Source: Clostridium aceticum
GTDB taxonomy: Bacteria > Bacillota > Clostridia > Peptostreptococcales > Natronincolaceae
Assembly: GCF_001042715.1 (NCBI RefSeq)
Contig: NZ_CP009687.1
Location: forward strand, 1,231,418-1,295,417
DNA: 64,000 bases
Direction of reading: 5' to 3'
Shown: positions 1-9,069 of the stretch, piece after piece
Position numbering within the stretch: position 1 is the first letter of the stretch
Layout: every line of letters begins with the position of its first letter
The notes under the pieces: model-generated
Told to the model about the DNA's origin: nothing
Database searches by the model: none
Seen by the model: only the letters and a program-made list of their open reading frames with translations
Made by a program: the position numbers and the translations under genes

Positions 1-27
1 TAAGCTGACATTTGTTACAGTAATCAC
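1..27 (-). CDS. Start of a probable ABC (ABC-F-like) ATPase, partial
   Basis: Only the first nine codons of a minus-strand gene are present, reading MITVTNVSL from a GTG start. A purine-rich ribosome binding site (AGGAAGG on the minus strand) lies about eight bases upstream. The pattern I-x-V-x-N-V-S-L is typical of the first beta strand of ABC ATPases, including the ABC-F translation factors. The rest lies outside the window, so the family call is inference from very little sequence. Confidence 0.4.
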
Positions 28-194
28 GTTATTACCTTCCTCTTCTTAGAATTTGACAATCTTTGCGTATTATATCATATATTCATGAAAATTACACCTA
101 AAAATGAGAAAGATTTAGGAAAAATCATAGATTCATACGTAAGACTTCATAGGATTAGTGTTTTATGTTAATATTAGATAGATAAAGAAGGATT

Positions 195-203
195 TGTTAT
201 AAT
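195..203 (+). promoter_or_regulatory. Extended -10 promoter candidate for topB
   Basis: TGTTATAAT is a perfect -10 hexamer with a TGn extension, about 180 bases before topB. No good -35 box is seen, which an extended -10 can tolerate. If it is used, the palindromic repeat at 231-346 is transcribed within the topB 5' untranslated leader. Confidence 0.4.
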
Positions 204-230
204 GTAGTATGTATGTTTCATTTGGCATGT

Positions 231-346
231 TATAGACATACGTTTTTAAAACTAGATTTTAATATACTCGGTCTACGGTCTCGCCTCAAGTCTTGGGTTG
301 CAAATGTAGCCCCTAGTATATTAAAATTTAAGGACCTATGTCTATA
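231..346. repeat. Palindromic dispersed repeat, copy A
   Basis: Outer arms TATAGACATA (231-240) and TATGTCTATA (337-346) enclose a perfect 13-bp inverted repeat, ATTTTAATATACT (256-268) with AGTATATTAAAAT (315-327). Inside is a small hairpin, GGGTTGC-AAAT-GTAGCCC (295-312), that closes with G-U pairs. The core closely matches copy C (61347-61469) in sequence and layout, and copy B (21515-21603) shares the outer stem. It ends 36 bases before the topB start codon. It could be a MITE/REP-like element or a structured RNA leader. Confidence 0.75.
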
Positions 347-381
347 TTATAAATCGCAGTTATTTTGAAGGGATTGTTGTT

Positions 382-2568
382 ATGAAAAAAATATTAGTAC
401 TTGCTGAAAAACCTTCTGTTGGAAGGGATTTAGCTAGAGTTTTAAACTGTCATAAAAAAGGAAATGGTTTTATAGAAGGAGAAAAATATATTGTTACTTG
501 GGCCTTAGGACATTTGGTGACATTGGCAGACCCAGAGGCCTATGATCAGAAATATAAGTCATGGAAAATAGAAGATTTACCTATGCTGCCATCACATTTA
601 AAGCTTGTGATCATTAAACAAAGTGCCAAGCAGTTTAACGTTGTAAAACAACAGCTCAGTAGAAAAGATGTTGATGAGCTTGTCATAGCTACTGATGCTG
701 GGAGGGAAGGGGAGCTTGTGGCTAGATGGATTATCGAAAAAGTCCATGTGAAAAAGCCAGTGAAACGTCTTTGGATTTCTTCTGTTACTGATAAAGCTAT
801 TAAAGAAGGCTTTAGTAAATTAAGAAATGGCAAAGAGTATGAAAATCTCTATGCTTCGGCGGTGGCAAGGGCAGAGGCAGATTGGCTGGTAGGTATCAAT
901 GCTACACGAGCTTTGACCTGTAGATATAATGCACAGCTTTCCTGCGGCAGGGTTCAGACCCCTACCTTAGCTATGATTGCAAGACGTGAGGAAGAAATTC
1001 AAAATTTTAAATCAAGAAGTTTTTATGGTATTACAGCTGTATCAGATAAGTTAAAACTAACGTGGCAGGACCCTCAGACGAAGGATATGAGAACCTTTGA
1101 TAAGAATAAATGTGATAAAATCCTAATGTCAGTGGAGAAAAAGGATGCCAAGGTTATAGAAGTAAATAAAGCTTATAAGAAAAGCTTCGCCCCACAGTTA
1201 TATGATTTAACGGAGCTACAGAGGGATGCAAATAAAATCTTTAGCTACTCAGCAAAGGAAACCCTCTCTATTATGCAAAAGCTATATGAAAGTCATAAAC
1301 TATTGACTTATCCTAGAACAGATTCTAGGTATATTTCTTCAGATATCGTAGATACATTAAAGGATCGGGTAAAAGCATGTGGTGTAGGACCCTATACATC
1401 TATAGCCGCCAAAATACTGAAGACTTCCATAAAAGCAAATAAGTCCTTTGTAGATAACGCTAAAGTGTCGGATCATCACGCCATTATACCAACGGAAGAG
1501 CCAGCTTATTTAGGGGTCTTGAGTGACAAGGAAAGAAAAATCTATGATCTGGTTGTTAAACGCTTTTTTGCAGTGCTGTATCCTCCCTTTGAGTATGAGC
1601 AGACAACGATAAAAGCTAAAATAGGGGAAGAAAACTTTGTAGCTAAGGGGAAAGTGGTCATTGCAGCAGGATGGAAGGAAGTTTATCAAAATCATTTTGA
1701 AGACGAAGAAGCACAGGAAGATATCTCAGATCAATTACTACCCAATCTAAAACAAGGGGATATTTTGAAGATAGCTAATGTTTTTCAAACGAAGGGAGAA
1801 ACAAAGCCCCCAGCACCCTTTAATGAAGGAAGTCTTCTTTCTGCTATGGAAAATCCAACAAAATATATGGCAAATGAAAGCAAGGATTTAATTAAAACTA
1901 TTGGAGAGACAGGTGGTATCGGGACAGTAGCCACAAGGGCAGATATTATAGAAAAACTTTTTAACACCTTCTTAATTGAGAAGAGAGGCAAGGATATTTT
2001 TATTACCTCTAAAGGCAAACAGCTACTACAGCTGGTTCCTGAAGATTTAAAATCTCCTGCTTTAACTGCTGAATGGGAACAAAAACTAGCAGCCATTTCC
2101 AAAGGTAATCTAAAAAAGGAAAGCTTTATTCAGGAAATGAGAGAGTATACTAAAACGGTTGTTCGGGAAATAAAAAATAGCGAAGATGTATTTAAACATG
2201 ATAATCTTACAAGAACCAAGTGTCCTGACTGCGGAAAATACATGTTAGAGGTCAATGGGAAAAAAGGTAAGATGTTGATATGTCAAGATAGAGAGTGTGG
2301 TCATAGAAAAGCTGTGGCGAAGCTTACTAACGCCAGATGTCCAAACTGTCATAAAAAGCTTGAATTAAGAGGTGAAGGTGAGGGTCAGATATTTGTCTGC
2401 AGCTGTGGTCATCGAGAAAAACTTTCTGCCTTTAATGAAAGAAAGAAAAATACGGGGGATAAGGTTTCTAAGAAAGAAGTATCTAGATATTTAAAAGAGC
2501 AAAAAAAGCAAGCAGAGGAACCAATTAATACCGCTTTAGCGGATGCTCTTTCTAAGCTTAAGTTTTAA
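382..2568 (+). CDS. topB: DNA topoisomerase III (type IA)
   Basis: This type IA topoisomerase nicks and passes single DNA strands during decatenation and recombination. The 728-residue length suits the family. The N-terminal TOPRIM domain begins KILVLAEKPSVGRDLA and carries the acidic ATDAGREGE motif near residue 105. The active-site tyrosine is Y310 in TYPRTDSRY. The C-terminus has two zinc-ribbon-like Cys clusters, from C614 (CPDCGKY...CGHRK) and then CPNCHKK...CSCGHRE, followed by a lysine-rich tail. Start ATG 382 follows AAGGGATTG. The TtcA-like gene follows after 13 bases, so the two are probably cotranscribed. Confidence 0.96.
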   Translation: MKKILVLAEKPSVGRDLARVLNCHKKGNGFIEGEKYIVTWALGHLVTLADPEAYDQKYKSWKIEDLPMLPSHLKLVIIKQSAKQFNVVKQQLSRKDVDELVIATDAGREGELVARWIIEKVHVKKPVKRLWISSVTDKAIKEGFSKLRNGKEYENLYASAVARAEADWLVGINATRALTCRYNAQLSCGRVQTPTLAMIARREEEIQNFKSRSFYGITAVSDKLKLTWQDPQTKDMRTFDKNKCDKILMSVEKKDAKVIEVNKAYKKSFAPQLYDLTELQRDANKIFSYSAKETLSIMQKLYESHKLLTYPRTDSRYISSDIVDTLKDRVKACGVGPYTSIAAKILKTSIKANKSFVDNAKVSDHHAIIPTEEPAYLGVLSDKERKIYDLVVKRFFAVLYPPFEYEQTTIKAKIGEENFVAKGKVVIAAGWKEVYQNHFEDEEAQEDISDQLLPNLKQGDILKIANVFQTKGETKPPAPFNEGSLLSAMENPTKYMANESKDLIKTIGETGGIGTVATRADIIEKLFNTFLIEKRGKDIFITSKGKQLLQLVPEDLKSPALTAEWEQKLAAISKGNLKKESFIQEMREYTKTVVREIKNSEDVFKHDNLTRTKCPDCGKYMLEVNGKKGKMLICQDRECGHRKAVAKLTNARCPNCHKKLELRGEGEGQIFVCSCGHREKLSAFNERKKNTGDKVSKKEVSRYLKEQKKQAEEPINTALADALSKLKF

Positions 2569-2581
2569 AAGAGGTGATAAA

Positions 2582-3448
2582 ATGAGTGATATTGCAGGCA
2601 AAGGTTGCGAGCAACTGATTCCTCTTAGTGATAGAAAATCTCTTCAAGAAATAGAGCGCAGCATTATTACAAAACATAGAAAAGATATATGGGGAAAGTT
2701 TATTAAAGCTATCAAAGAATTTCAATTGATAGAAGATGGGGATAAAATTGCTGTAGCTATTTCTGGTGGTAAGGATAGTCTTTTGATGGCAAAATTATTT
2801 CAAGAGTTAAAACGTCATGGCAGAGATAATTTCCAGCTGGAATTTATTGCGATGGACCCTGGGTACCATGATAGTATTAAGCAGTTGCTGCTGGATAATT
2901 GTCAGTATTTAAATATTCCTGTTCATGTTTTTGATTCCGGCATCTTTAGAATCGTAGACAATGTGGCGAAGGATTATCCCTGCTATATGTGTGCAAAGAT
3001 GAGGCGTGGTGCCTTATATAAGAAAGCGCAGGAGTTAGGCTGCAATAAGCTTGCCCTTGGACATCATTTTAATGATGTCATCGAAACCACAATGTTGAAT
3101 CTGTTGTACACAGGGAATTTTAGCACCATGTTACCGAAACTAAAGTCCTTAAACTTTGAAGGATTAGAGCTGATTCGACCTCTATATCACGTAGAAGAGG
3201 AGGCGATCATTGACTTTATAGATCATAGCGGTATTTGGCCTCTAAATTGTGCTTGTATGGTGGCAGCCAAAAAAATTGGGACAAAACGACATGAAGTAAA
3301 GGCCTTAATAAAAGAGATGAAAACCAAATTTGAAAGTGTAGATAGGTCCATTTTTAGAGCAACGCAAAACGTCAACATGGAAGCAATCCTAGGGTGGCAA
3401 AAAGATGGAAAAAGCTATTCTTACTTAGATGATTATCATGAAGAGTAA
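2582..3448 (+). CDS. TtcA-like tRNA 2-thiocytidine biosynthesis protein (PP-loop)
   Basis: A 288-residue PP-loop ATP pyrophosphatase. The adenylation motif SGGKDS is at residues 61-66. Cysteines in CYMC (134-137) plus a later NCAC (C223, C225) resemble the cysteines that hold the [4Fe-4S] cluster in the TtcA family, which thiolates C32 of certain tRNAs. Clostridia have several TtcA/TilS-like paralogues, so the exact substrate is not certain. The start at 2582 is preferred to an earlier in-frame ATG at 2543, inside topB, because GAGGTGAT lies just upstream of 2582. Confidence 0.85.
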   Translation: MSDIAGKGCEQLIPLSDRKSLQEIERSIITKHRKDIWGKFIKAIKEFQLIEDGDKIAVAISGGKDSLLMAKLFQELKRHGRDNFQLEFIAMDPGYHDSIKQLLLDNCQYLNIPVHVFDSGIFRIVDNVAKDYPCYMCAKMRRGALYKKAQELGCNKLALGHHFNDVIETTMLNLLYTGNFSTMLPKLKSLNFEGLELIRPLYHVEEEAIIDFIDHSGIWPLNCACMVAAKKIGTKRHEVKALIKEMKTKFESVDRSIFRATQNVNMEAILGWQKDGKSYSYLDDYHEE

Positions 3449-3457
3449 GTAAGAAAT

Positions 3458-3491
3458 AAACTCCCCTCACCCTATGAGATGAGGGGAGTTT
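3458..3491. terminator. Bidirectional rho-independent terminator
   Basis: A perfect 12-bp stem, AAACTCCCCTCA with TGAGGGGAGTTT, has a 10-base loop. It lies between the converging TtcA-like and M15 peptidase genes and can serve both. Confidence 0.9.
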
Positions 3492-3508
3492 ACTATGCAT
3501 TGGTAAGG

Positions 3509-4468
3509 CTATTGTGTACTTGTATAAGAAAGCTGTTGAAGTCTTTCTTCTATTAACCATATTGTGTTAGATACCCGCAAATCCTCTACGGGAAGGTCTT
3601 CATACCAGAGACGTTTTTCCTCATTGCCAAAGTATAGAGCCTTTATTATGATTTCCGGTCGGTATTCAAAATGGAGAATATCAAACTGTCCCCATTTTCC
3701 TCCCCATATAAAAAAGTTTTTTTCCATTACTTCTACGAGGGTTTTAGGGTAAGTCTTCAAACGTTTTTCTCCTTCTGCTCTTGTTGTCCACTGCCAGTAA
3801 TCATTTTTATTGCTGGCCAGATCGATGGAAATACCAAAGGCATGGGGACTTAATCGATTGGTTTTGGCTATACGTCTAAAATTATAAGTCCCTCCTATAG
3901 GATACATATAACCCCAAAGGGTAGGGTGATGCTGGGCTAAATCATTTAATTCTGCTATAGCATCTTTAAGAAAGTCTGCGGCTGAATTATTACCATTAAA
4001 ACGATGCTGTGCACCATTGATTGTTACCCCTGTAAGATTTTTCTCTATTTCGGACTGATGTCCTCCATACACCCCTTTTAACAGGGGATAAACCCTCAAT
4101 CTACCAGGATTATAATCTTCAGGCATAAGTTTATCAATGGAACCAAGAACATATATTTCTTCCATCATATCCTGTAAATCTGGGTTTTCCAGCTTTTCTG
4201 AAGGACTTTTTTCTTTTTTGTCGTCATACAATAGTTTTTGGCCAGATTTTAATACTAGATAGACTTCATCATTGTTTACTACTTCTATATCTACAATATA
4301 TTCTGGATAGGCCATCATTAGGGAGAAAAGGTCTTTTCTCAGTGTTTCAGCATATTCCTTACTAGTATAAGTAGATCCTATTTCCGTTGTTTTCTTAAAG
4401 TCACTTAGTGCCTTTACAGAAAAAATCCCTATTAGTATCAACAATAATAAAATGATATACTTTTTCAT
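3509..4468 (-). CDS. M15-family (VanY-like) D,D-/L,D-carboxypeptidase, membrane anchored
   Basis: A 319-residue protein with an N-terminal hydrophobic segment (about residues 4-21) that should anchor or export it. The C-terminal half has the zinc-peptidase signature of family M15: SPHAFGISIDLA supplies the H-x(6)-D ligands and LHFEYRPE the final H-x-E. These enzymes trim peptidoglycan stem peptides outside the cell; whether this one is a D,D-carboxypeptidase or an L-Ala-D-Glu endopeptidase cannot be told. The start follows AAGGAAGGTGGG. It is transcribed alone, with terminators on both sides. Confidence 0.85.
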   Translation of the reverse strand: MKKYIILLLLILIGIFSVKALSDFKKTTEIGSTYTSKEYAETLRKDLFSLMMAYPEYIVDIEVVNNDEVYLVLKSGQKLLYDDKKEKSPSEKLENPDLQDMMEEIYVLGSIDKLMPEDYNPGRLRVYPLLKGVYGGHQSEIEKNLTGVTINGAQHRFNGNNSAADFLKDAIAELNDLAQHHPTLWGYMYPIGGTYNFRRIAKTNRLSPHAFGISIDLASNKNDYWQWTTRAEGEKRLKTYPKTLVEVMEKNFFIWGGKWGQFDILHFEYRPEIIIKALYFGNEEKRLWYEDLPVEDLRVSNTIWLIEERLQQLSYTSTQ

Positions 4469-4561
4469 CGCCCACCTTCCTTTTGAGGTTTTATTACAGC
4501 AATCTTTTCTTTAAATAATACTATTCATTTTTTTAGAATTTTTTCCGTATATTTTTCCCCA

Positions 4562-4597
4562 TAAAAAAAGAGATGTTTTTATAATAAATACATCTCT
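4562..4597 (-). terminator. Rho-independent terminator of the hydrogenase-like gene
   Basis: On the minus strand AGAGATGT pairs with ACATCTCT across a 13-base loop and is followed by a run of Ts. It sits 25 bases after the stop of the 4622-5875 gene. Confidence 0.85.
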
Positions 4598-4621
4598 CAC
4601 TACAGCCTCTTTTTTCATTCA

Positions 4622-5875
4622 TCATTTCTCAATTAAATGAGCAAATTTTTTCTTAAATAATACCATACAGTCATCTAATGTAGTTTCTCCTAACACAATG
4701 TCCTCAGCCATAACTTGACAAGAAGGTGAGCCGCATGCTCCACAATCAAGCATGGGTAAATTTTCTTTTATTTGAATCGCTTCCTCTACTTTTTTTATGG
4801 CTTCTGAAAGATTATCACCGAAGATTTTGATAATCCTAGGTTGGATCTTATTTTCTATAAACATATTTTGATGTTTGATTTTAATATTAGGCGAAGGATC
4901 TTGAACAAAGTATTTTTCTGACAACTTACGGATTCTATTTCTTGCAATAAAGGGATTTTCAATTGTCATTACTCCACCGACACAGCCGTTTGTACAAGCT
5001 AGAAGTTCAGCAAATTTAATATTGGGAAGCCTTTCATTTTCGATGTCATCCAGGATTTTTATTATATTTTCCACGCCATCTACACAAATATATTCATCAA
5101 TTCCTAAAGAGATGGTTTCCCCACCTGCTCTAGCCCAGCCAATTCCCCCTCCTGACATATAAAAGGGCTGTGGTTCTTGATACTTATCGATATTGGCTAG
5201 AATAGCACCATGAATTTCTCTAAAGGAAATAACGCCATCAACGGAAGATTTTGCACATCTAGAGGAATTTTTAACATCTGTTACTTTAGCAGGGCAAGGA
5301 CTTATAAAAAATACCCCCACATCCGAAGGATCTAGATTCATCTCATAAATAGCTTCATACTTTGCAGTTCTAGCGGCTATTTCCATAGGAGATTCTAAAG
5401 GGATAATATTACCTAGCAAGCTAGGAAATCTTACTTGTAATAATGTAACAATAACAGGACAGGAAGATGAAAGTAAAGGTCTTTTTTTAGAGATAAGAAG
5501 TATCTCCTTGGTCAGTTCTGAAACAGCATCAGCTGCCCTGGATACTTCAAAGACGTGATCAAATCCACAAGATTTAAGGGCAGAAACAACCCGCCCTGGA
5601 TCTACCATATCTCCAAACTGACCATAAAGACTAGGCGCTGGTAATGCTATTTTATATTTGTAAGCCTGAATGCAATCTAAAGAATCTGTTACACTTTCCT
5701 TTGCGTGTTCGGGACAATGTCTAATACACATACCGCAATCGATACATTTACTTGCGATAATTTTTGCTTTGCCTTCTCTTACTCGGATGGCTTCGGTAGG
5801 ACATTTTTTTATACAATGAGTGCAGCCAATACAGAGCTCTTCCTTAAAAATAACGGAATGGAATGAGTTGCTCAT
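4622..5875 (-). CDS. [FeFe]-hydrogenase-like iron-sulfur protein, sensory (HydS/HfsB-like) type
   Basis: The 417-residue protein begins with two [4Fe-4S] ferredoxin motifs (CIGCTHCIKKCP and CIDCGMCIRHCP). A hydrogenase large-subunit C-terminal domain follows, with shortened H-cluster motifs: L1-like SSSCPV, L2-like SPCPAK and L3-like ACTNGCVGG. The C-terminus has a CGACGSPSC iron-sulfur domain like that of corrinoid/ACS gamma subunits. Catalytic enzymes usually have TSCCP and MPCxxKxxE. This pattern instead resembles group C/D (putative sensory) hydrogenases, so H2 sensing or low activity is inference. The start at 5875 is chosen for its GAGGAGAG site. It has no partner genes and is monocistronic. 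Confidence 0.8.
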   Translation of the reverse strand: MSNSFHSVIFKEELCIGCTHCIKKCPTEAIRVREGKAKIIASKCIDCGMCIRHCPEHAKESVTDSLDCIQAYKYKIALPAPSLYGQFGDMVDPGRVVSALKSCGFDHVFEVSRAADAVSELTKEILLISKKRPLLSSSCPVIVTLLQVRFPSLLGNIIPLESPMEIAARTAKYEAIYEMNLDPSDVGVFFISPCPAKVTDVKNSSRCAKSSVDGVISFREIHGAILANIDKYQEPQPFYMSGGGIGWARAGGETISLGIDEYICVDGVENIIKILDDIENERLPNIKFAELLACTNGCVGGVMTIENPFIARNRIRKLSEKYFVQDPSPNIKIKHQNMFIENKIQPRIIKIFGDNLSEAIKKVEEAIQIKENLPMLDCGACGSPSCQVMAEDIVLGETTLDDCMVLFKKKFAHLIEK

Positions 5876-6356
5876 TTTCGATCTCTCCTCATTATCAAAA
5901 ATTAAATAAATCAATTTTTAAAATCAATCGTCTTTAAGATATTTATAATATAAAGCAGATAGTTTTCGTAGATTTAAGTTACCTTTGATAAAAAAATAAA
6001 ATCTTTTATATCTATTTTCTTCTAGGAATAAGTATTCCTTAATATATAAATTATACCATAAAACACCAAAAAAGTTTAGGAGAATAGATAGAGATTTAAA
6101 GACTACTTTTCCCTTCAAAATCACTAGAAAAACTAACTTCTAAGAAGAAAGTCAATGGTTTTTTCGAACTTTCGGAAAGATTTAGAGAATAAATCCTAAT
6201 CAATAATTAATCCTTCCAGTAGAACAGTAAATTAAAAAAAACTACATAAAAAAATAAATTTTTGGAAACTTATTGACATTGATACATAAATTGTAGTATT
6301 ATTTATTATAATCACATAGGAATACTCGGAATTAAAAAATTATAGGAGGTTTTGAT
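5876..6356. other. Intergenic region before cysK
   Basis: A very AT-rich divergent spacer of about 480 bases between the hydrogenase-like gene and cysK. A 66-codon minus-strand frame (5924-6124) has no convincing ribosome binding site or similarity, so it is not called. The only clear signals are the cysK promoter elements near its right end. Confidence 0.6.
6273..6302 (+). promoter_or_regulatory. cysK promoter
   Basis: TTGACA (6273-6278) and TATTAT (6297-6302) are separated by 18 bases. Just downstream is the direct repeat GGAATACTCGGAATT. It loosely resembles operators of Rrf2-type cysteine regulators such as CymR, but that link is a guess. Confidence 0.6.
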
Positions 6357-7301
6357 ATGACAAAAATAGCAAAAAATTTAACTGATTTAATAGGAAATAC
6401 CCCTTTACTGGAGTTAGCAGCTTATAATGAAACAGAGAAGTTAGAAGCTACATTAATTGCGAAATTGGAATACTTTAATCCAGGAGGCAGTGTAAAGGAT
6501 AGAGTAGGTTATGCTATGATTAAAGATGCTGAGGAAAAAGGATTACTTAATAAAGATTCTATTATTATCGAACCTACCAGTGGAAATACAGGAATTGCTT
6601 TAGCCTTTGTAGCAGCAGCTAAAGGATATAAATTAATTCTTACTATGCCAGATACAATGAGTATTGAAAGAAGAAACTTGCTTAAAGCCCTAGGTGCAGA
6701 ACTTGTGTTGACTCCGGGAGTTGAAGGTATGAAGGGAGCTATTAAAAAGGCAGAAGAGTTGGCGGCTAATACTGCCAATGCCTTTATACCACAGCAGTTT
6801 AATAACCCAGCAAATCCTGAATTTCATAGAGTAACTACTGCTGAAGAGATATGGAGAGACACTGATGGAAAAGTAGATATATTTGTTGGTGGTGTAGGTA
6901 CAGGAGGTACAATTACAGGTGTTGGCGAAGCATTGAAACAAAAAAATCCAAATATAAAGATCATTGCTGTTGAACCTACCGATTCCCCAGTATTATCAGG
7001 AGGACAGCCAGGACCTCATAAAATCCAAGGAATCGGAGCAGGTTTTGTTCCAAGTATTTTAAATACGGAAATTATTGATGAGGTTTACCAAGTCAAAAAC
7101 CAAGAAGCCTTTGAAGCCACCAGAAACCTTGCTAAAACAGAAGGATTATTAGTAGGTATATCCTCAGGAGCAGCGGTTTATGCGGCAACAGAAATTGCTA
7201 AACGACCAGAAAACAAAGGTAAGAATATCGTAGTACTACTACCTGATACAGGAGAAAGATATTTATCTACTCCACTTTTTGAAGAAGTTGAGAACATTTA
7301 A
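6357..7301 (+). CDS. cysK: Cysteine synthase (O-acetylserine sulfhydrylase)
   Basis: Makes L-cysteine from O-acetylserine and sulfide in the cytoplasm using pyridoxal phosphate. The 314-residue length is standard. The PLP-binding lysine is K47 in NPGGSVKDR. The substrate loop TSGNTG is at 74-79, and the PLP-phosphate loop [10 protein letters not shown] is in the middle. A strong AGGAGG site precedes ATG 6357. It is monocistronic, with its own promoter and a strong terminator. No cysE lies beside it. Confidence 0.96.
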   Translation: MTKIAKNLTDLIGNTPLLELAAYNETEKLEATLIAKLEYFNPGGSVKDRVGYAMIKDAEEKGLLNKDSIIIEPTSGNTGIALAFVAAAKGYKLILTMPDTMSIERRNLLKALGAELVLTPGVEGMKGAIKKAEELAANTANAFIPQQFNNPANPEFHRVTTAEEIWRDTDGKVDIFVGGVGTGGTITGVGEALKQKNPNIKIIAVEPTDSPVLSGGQPGPHKIQGIGAGFVPSILNTEIIDEVYQVKNQEAFEATRNLAKTEGLLVGISSGAAVYAATEIAKRPENKGKNIVVLLPDTGERYLSTPLFEEVENI

Positions 7302-7359
7302 TAAATTTGCTTCAGTTTGTTGAAGCATCTAAAAACTGAAAACTCCCCCTCAATTTAGA

Positions 7360-7405
7360 TAGCCAACGAAAATCTTCACTTATGAACTTTTCGTTGGCTA
7401 TTTTA
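7360..7405 (+). terminator. Terminator after cysK
   Basis: A perfect 13-bp stem, TAGCCAACGAAAA (7360-7372) with TTTTCGTTGGCTA (7388-7400), is followed by TTTTATT. Confidence 0.92.
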
Positions 7406-7435
7406 TTCATGTCCTATAATTTATGTGAAATACTA

Positions 7436-7490
7436 TTGACACTAATATATTAGTATAGTAATATATTAGTGTAGTAATATATTAGTACTA
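7436..7490 (+). promoter_or_regulatory. TRAP operon promoter overlapped by three 16-bp operator-like repeats
   Basis: TTGACA (7436-7441) and TAATAT (7459-7464) are spaced exactly 17 bases apart. Three tandem copies of a 16-base unit (starts 7443, 7459 and 7475) share the core TAATATATTAGT. The first copy lies in the perfect palindrome ACTAATATATTAGT (7441-7454). The repeats cover the spacer, the -10 box and the start region, as expected for a repressor array. The local hexuronate GntR protein is the obvious candidate binder (inference). Confidence 0.8.
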
Positions 7491-7516
7491 GCAAATAAAT
7501 ATGGGGAGTGTTGAAA

Positions 7517-8521
7517 ATGAGAAAAAAACTGTTAATGGTAGTATCATTAATGCTGGTTTTAACGATGCTTTCAGCATGTGGAACTGGTGGTTCACAGACA
7601 GGAGAAGGTGGCAATAGCGATACCTACACTTTAAAAATAGGTATGGTTGTTACTGAGCAGGACCCAATGTACTTAGGCGCTATGGAACTTAAGAGAAATG
7701 TTGAAGAACGTACTGAAGGTAGATTAAAGGTTGAAGTATATCCGAGTTCTCAGTTAGGTGACACAAAGGATATTATGGAACAAGCTAAAGTAGGAGCAAA
7801 CGTTGCCGCAATTTCTGATGCAGCACTGATGTCTGAAATAGTACCGGAAATTGGTGTACTTGCTGCACCATATGTTGTTGATAACTATGAAGAAGCAGAA
7901 ATTCTTGTAACTTCAGATTTATTTAAAGGCTGGTATGAAAACGTAGCCGATAGTGGCTATAGAGTTCTTTCCTTTAACTGGTATCAAGGGGATAGACACT
8001 TTATGACGAATAAACTTGTAGAAACACCAGAAGATTTAAGAGGATTAAGAATTAGAACGCCTGGTTCACCAATCTTCATTGACTCTATTAATGCTATGGG
8101 AGCTAACGCTACTGCCCTTGCATGGGGTGAAGTTTATCCAGGTTTACAACAGAGAGTTATAGACGGATTTGAAGCACAGTATCCAGCAATTGTTGGAGCA
8201 AGACTTTATGAAACTTCTAAATACATTGCTAAAACTGGACATTTCCAATTAATGTCTCCTTTAGTAGTAGGAAATGGATTCTTTGAGTCTTTACCTGCAG
8301 ATATTCAAGAAATCTTATTAGAGGAAGCTGAAAAAGCAGGAAAATATGCTTCGGAGCAAACATTAAACGGACTTGTACAAAACGAAGAAGATATGAAGGC
8401 TCAAGGCGTAACCATTACAGAAGTAGATATAACAGCATTTAAAGAAGCAAGTGAATCAGTATACCAAAAAAATAATCTTCAAGAGGCTAAGGCTCAGGTT
8501 GATGCATTATTAGGAAAATAG
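7517..8521 (+). CDS. dctP: TRAP transporter solute-binding protein (DctP family), lipoprotein
   Basis: Extracytoplasmic solute receptor of a tripartite ATP-independent (TRAP) transporter, 334 residues. The signal peptide ends in a lipobox, LSAC, with C21 the expected lipidated residue; a Gly/Ser-rich linker follows. The body has the DctP features RGLRIRTPGSPIF and the GVEAQYPA-like segment DGFEAQYPA. The start at 7517 is preferred to GTG 7508 because GGGGAG lies eight bases upstream. Operon with dctQ and dctM. The adjacent uronate catabolism genes suggest glucuronate or a related hexuronate as substrate (inference). Confidence 0.93.
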   Translation: MRKKLLMVVSLMLVLTMLSACGTGGSQTGEGGNSDTYTLKIGMVVTEQDPMYLGAMELKRNVEERTEGRLKVEVYPSSQLGDTKDIMEQAKVGANVAAISDAALMSEIVPEIGVLAAPYVVDNYEEAEILVTSDLFKGWYENVADSGYRVLSFNWYQGDRHFMTNKLVETPEDLRGLRIRTPGSPIFIDSINAMGANATALAWGEVYPGLQQRVIDGFEAQYPAIVGARLYETSKYIAKTGHFQLMSPLVVGNGFFESLPADIQEILLEEAEKAGKYASEQTLNGLVQNEEDMKAQGVTITEVDITAFKEASESVYQKNNLQEAKAQVDALLGK

Positions 8522-8553
8522 TTTTACAGTAGTTTTATAGAAGGAGTGATATA

Positions 8554-9051
8554 GTGAATGCAGTTTTAAACGCTATTAAAAAAGTTGAAACGTTTATAGG
8601 AGTAATACTTATTATTCTTATCGTCCTTCTAGTATTTACAGCAGCTGTTGTACGATGGGTTGGGTTTCCAATCGCATGGTCAATAGATGTTGCACAGCTG
8701 CTATTTGGCTGGGTTGTATTTTTAGGGGCAGATATTGCCCTTAAAAATGACAGCCATATTGGAGTCGATATGATTATAAATAAGTTTCCCTTCAAAGTGA
8801 GAAAAACAGTTAAAATTATTAATTACATTTTTATTCAAGCATTTTTACTAATTATTGTTTATTATGGTATAAGTCTTTCTATACAAAATTATCAAAGACT
8901 TTTCAACACATTAAAACTTAGTTACTCCTATGCAACAATCAGTGTTCCAGTGGGTTGTGCCTTCATGTTTCTTACAATGTGTGAAAAGCTAAAAAAAGCA
9001 ATTACTGAAAAAGAGGATCATGTATCATTGCCTGATAAATCGGCGTGGTAA
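8554..9051 (+). CDS. dctQ: TRAP transporter small permease subunit (DctQ family)
   Basis: A 165-residue protein with four predicted membrane helices, the usual DctQ fold. It includes the family feature in the second helix region, WVVFLGADIALKNDSHIGVD. It starts at GTG 8554 behind AAGGAG. It works in the membrane with DctM and receives substrate from the DctP lipoprotein. It sits 32 bases after dctP and 18 before dctM. Confidence 0.92.
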   Translation: MNAVLNAIKKVETFIGVILIILIVLLVFTAAVVRWVGFPIAWSIDVAQLLFGWVVFLGADIALKNDSHIGVDMIINKFPFKVRKTVKIINYIFIQAFLLIIVYYGISLSIQNYQRLFNTLKLSYSYATISVPVGCAFMFLTMCEKLKKAITEKEDHVSLPDKSAW

Positions 9052-9069
9052 GAGAGGAGATTATAGCTT

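Noticed and set aside
5924-6124. 66-codon minus-strand ORF upstream of the hydrogenase-like gene
   Set aside because: Weak start (GTG) with no ribosome site and no recognisable sequence.
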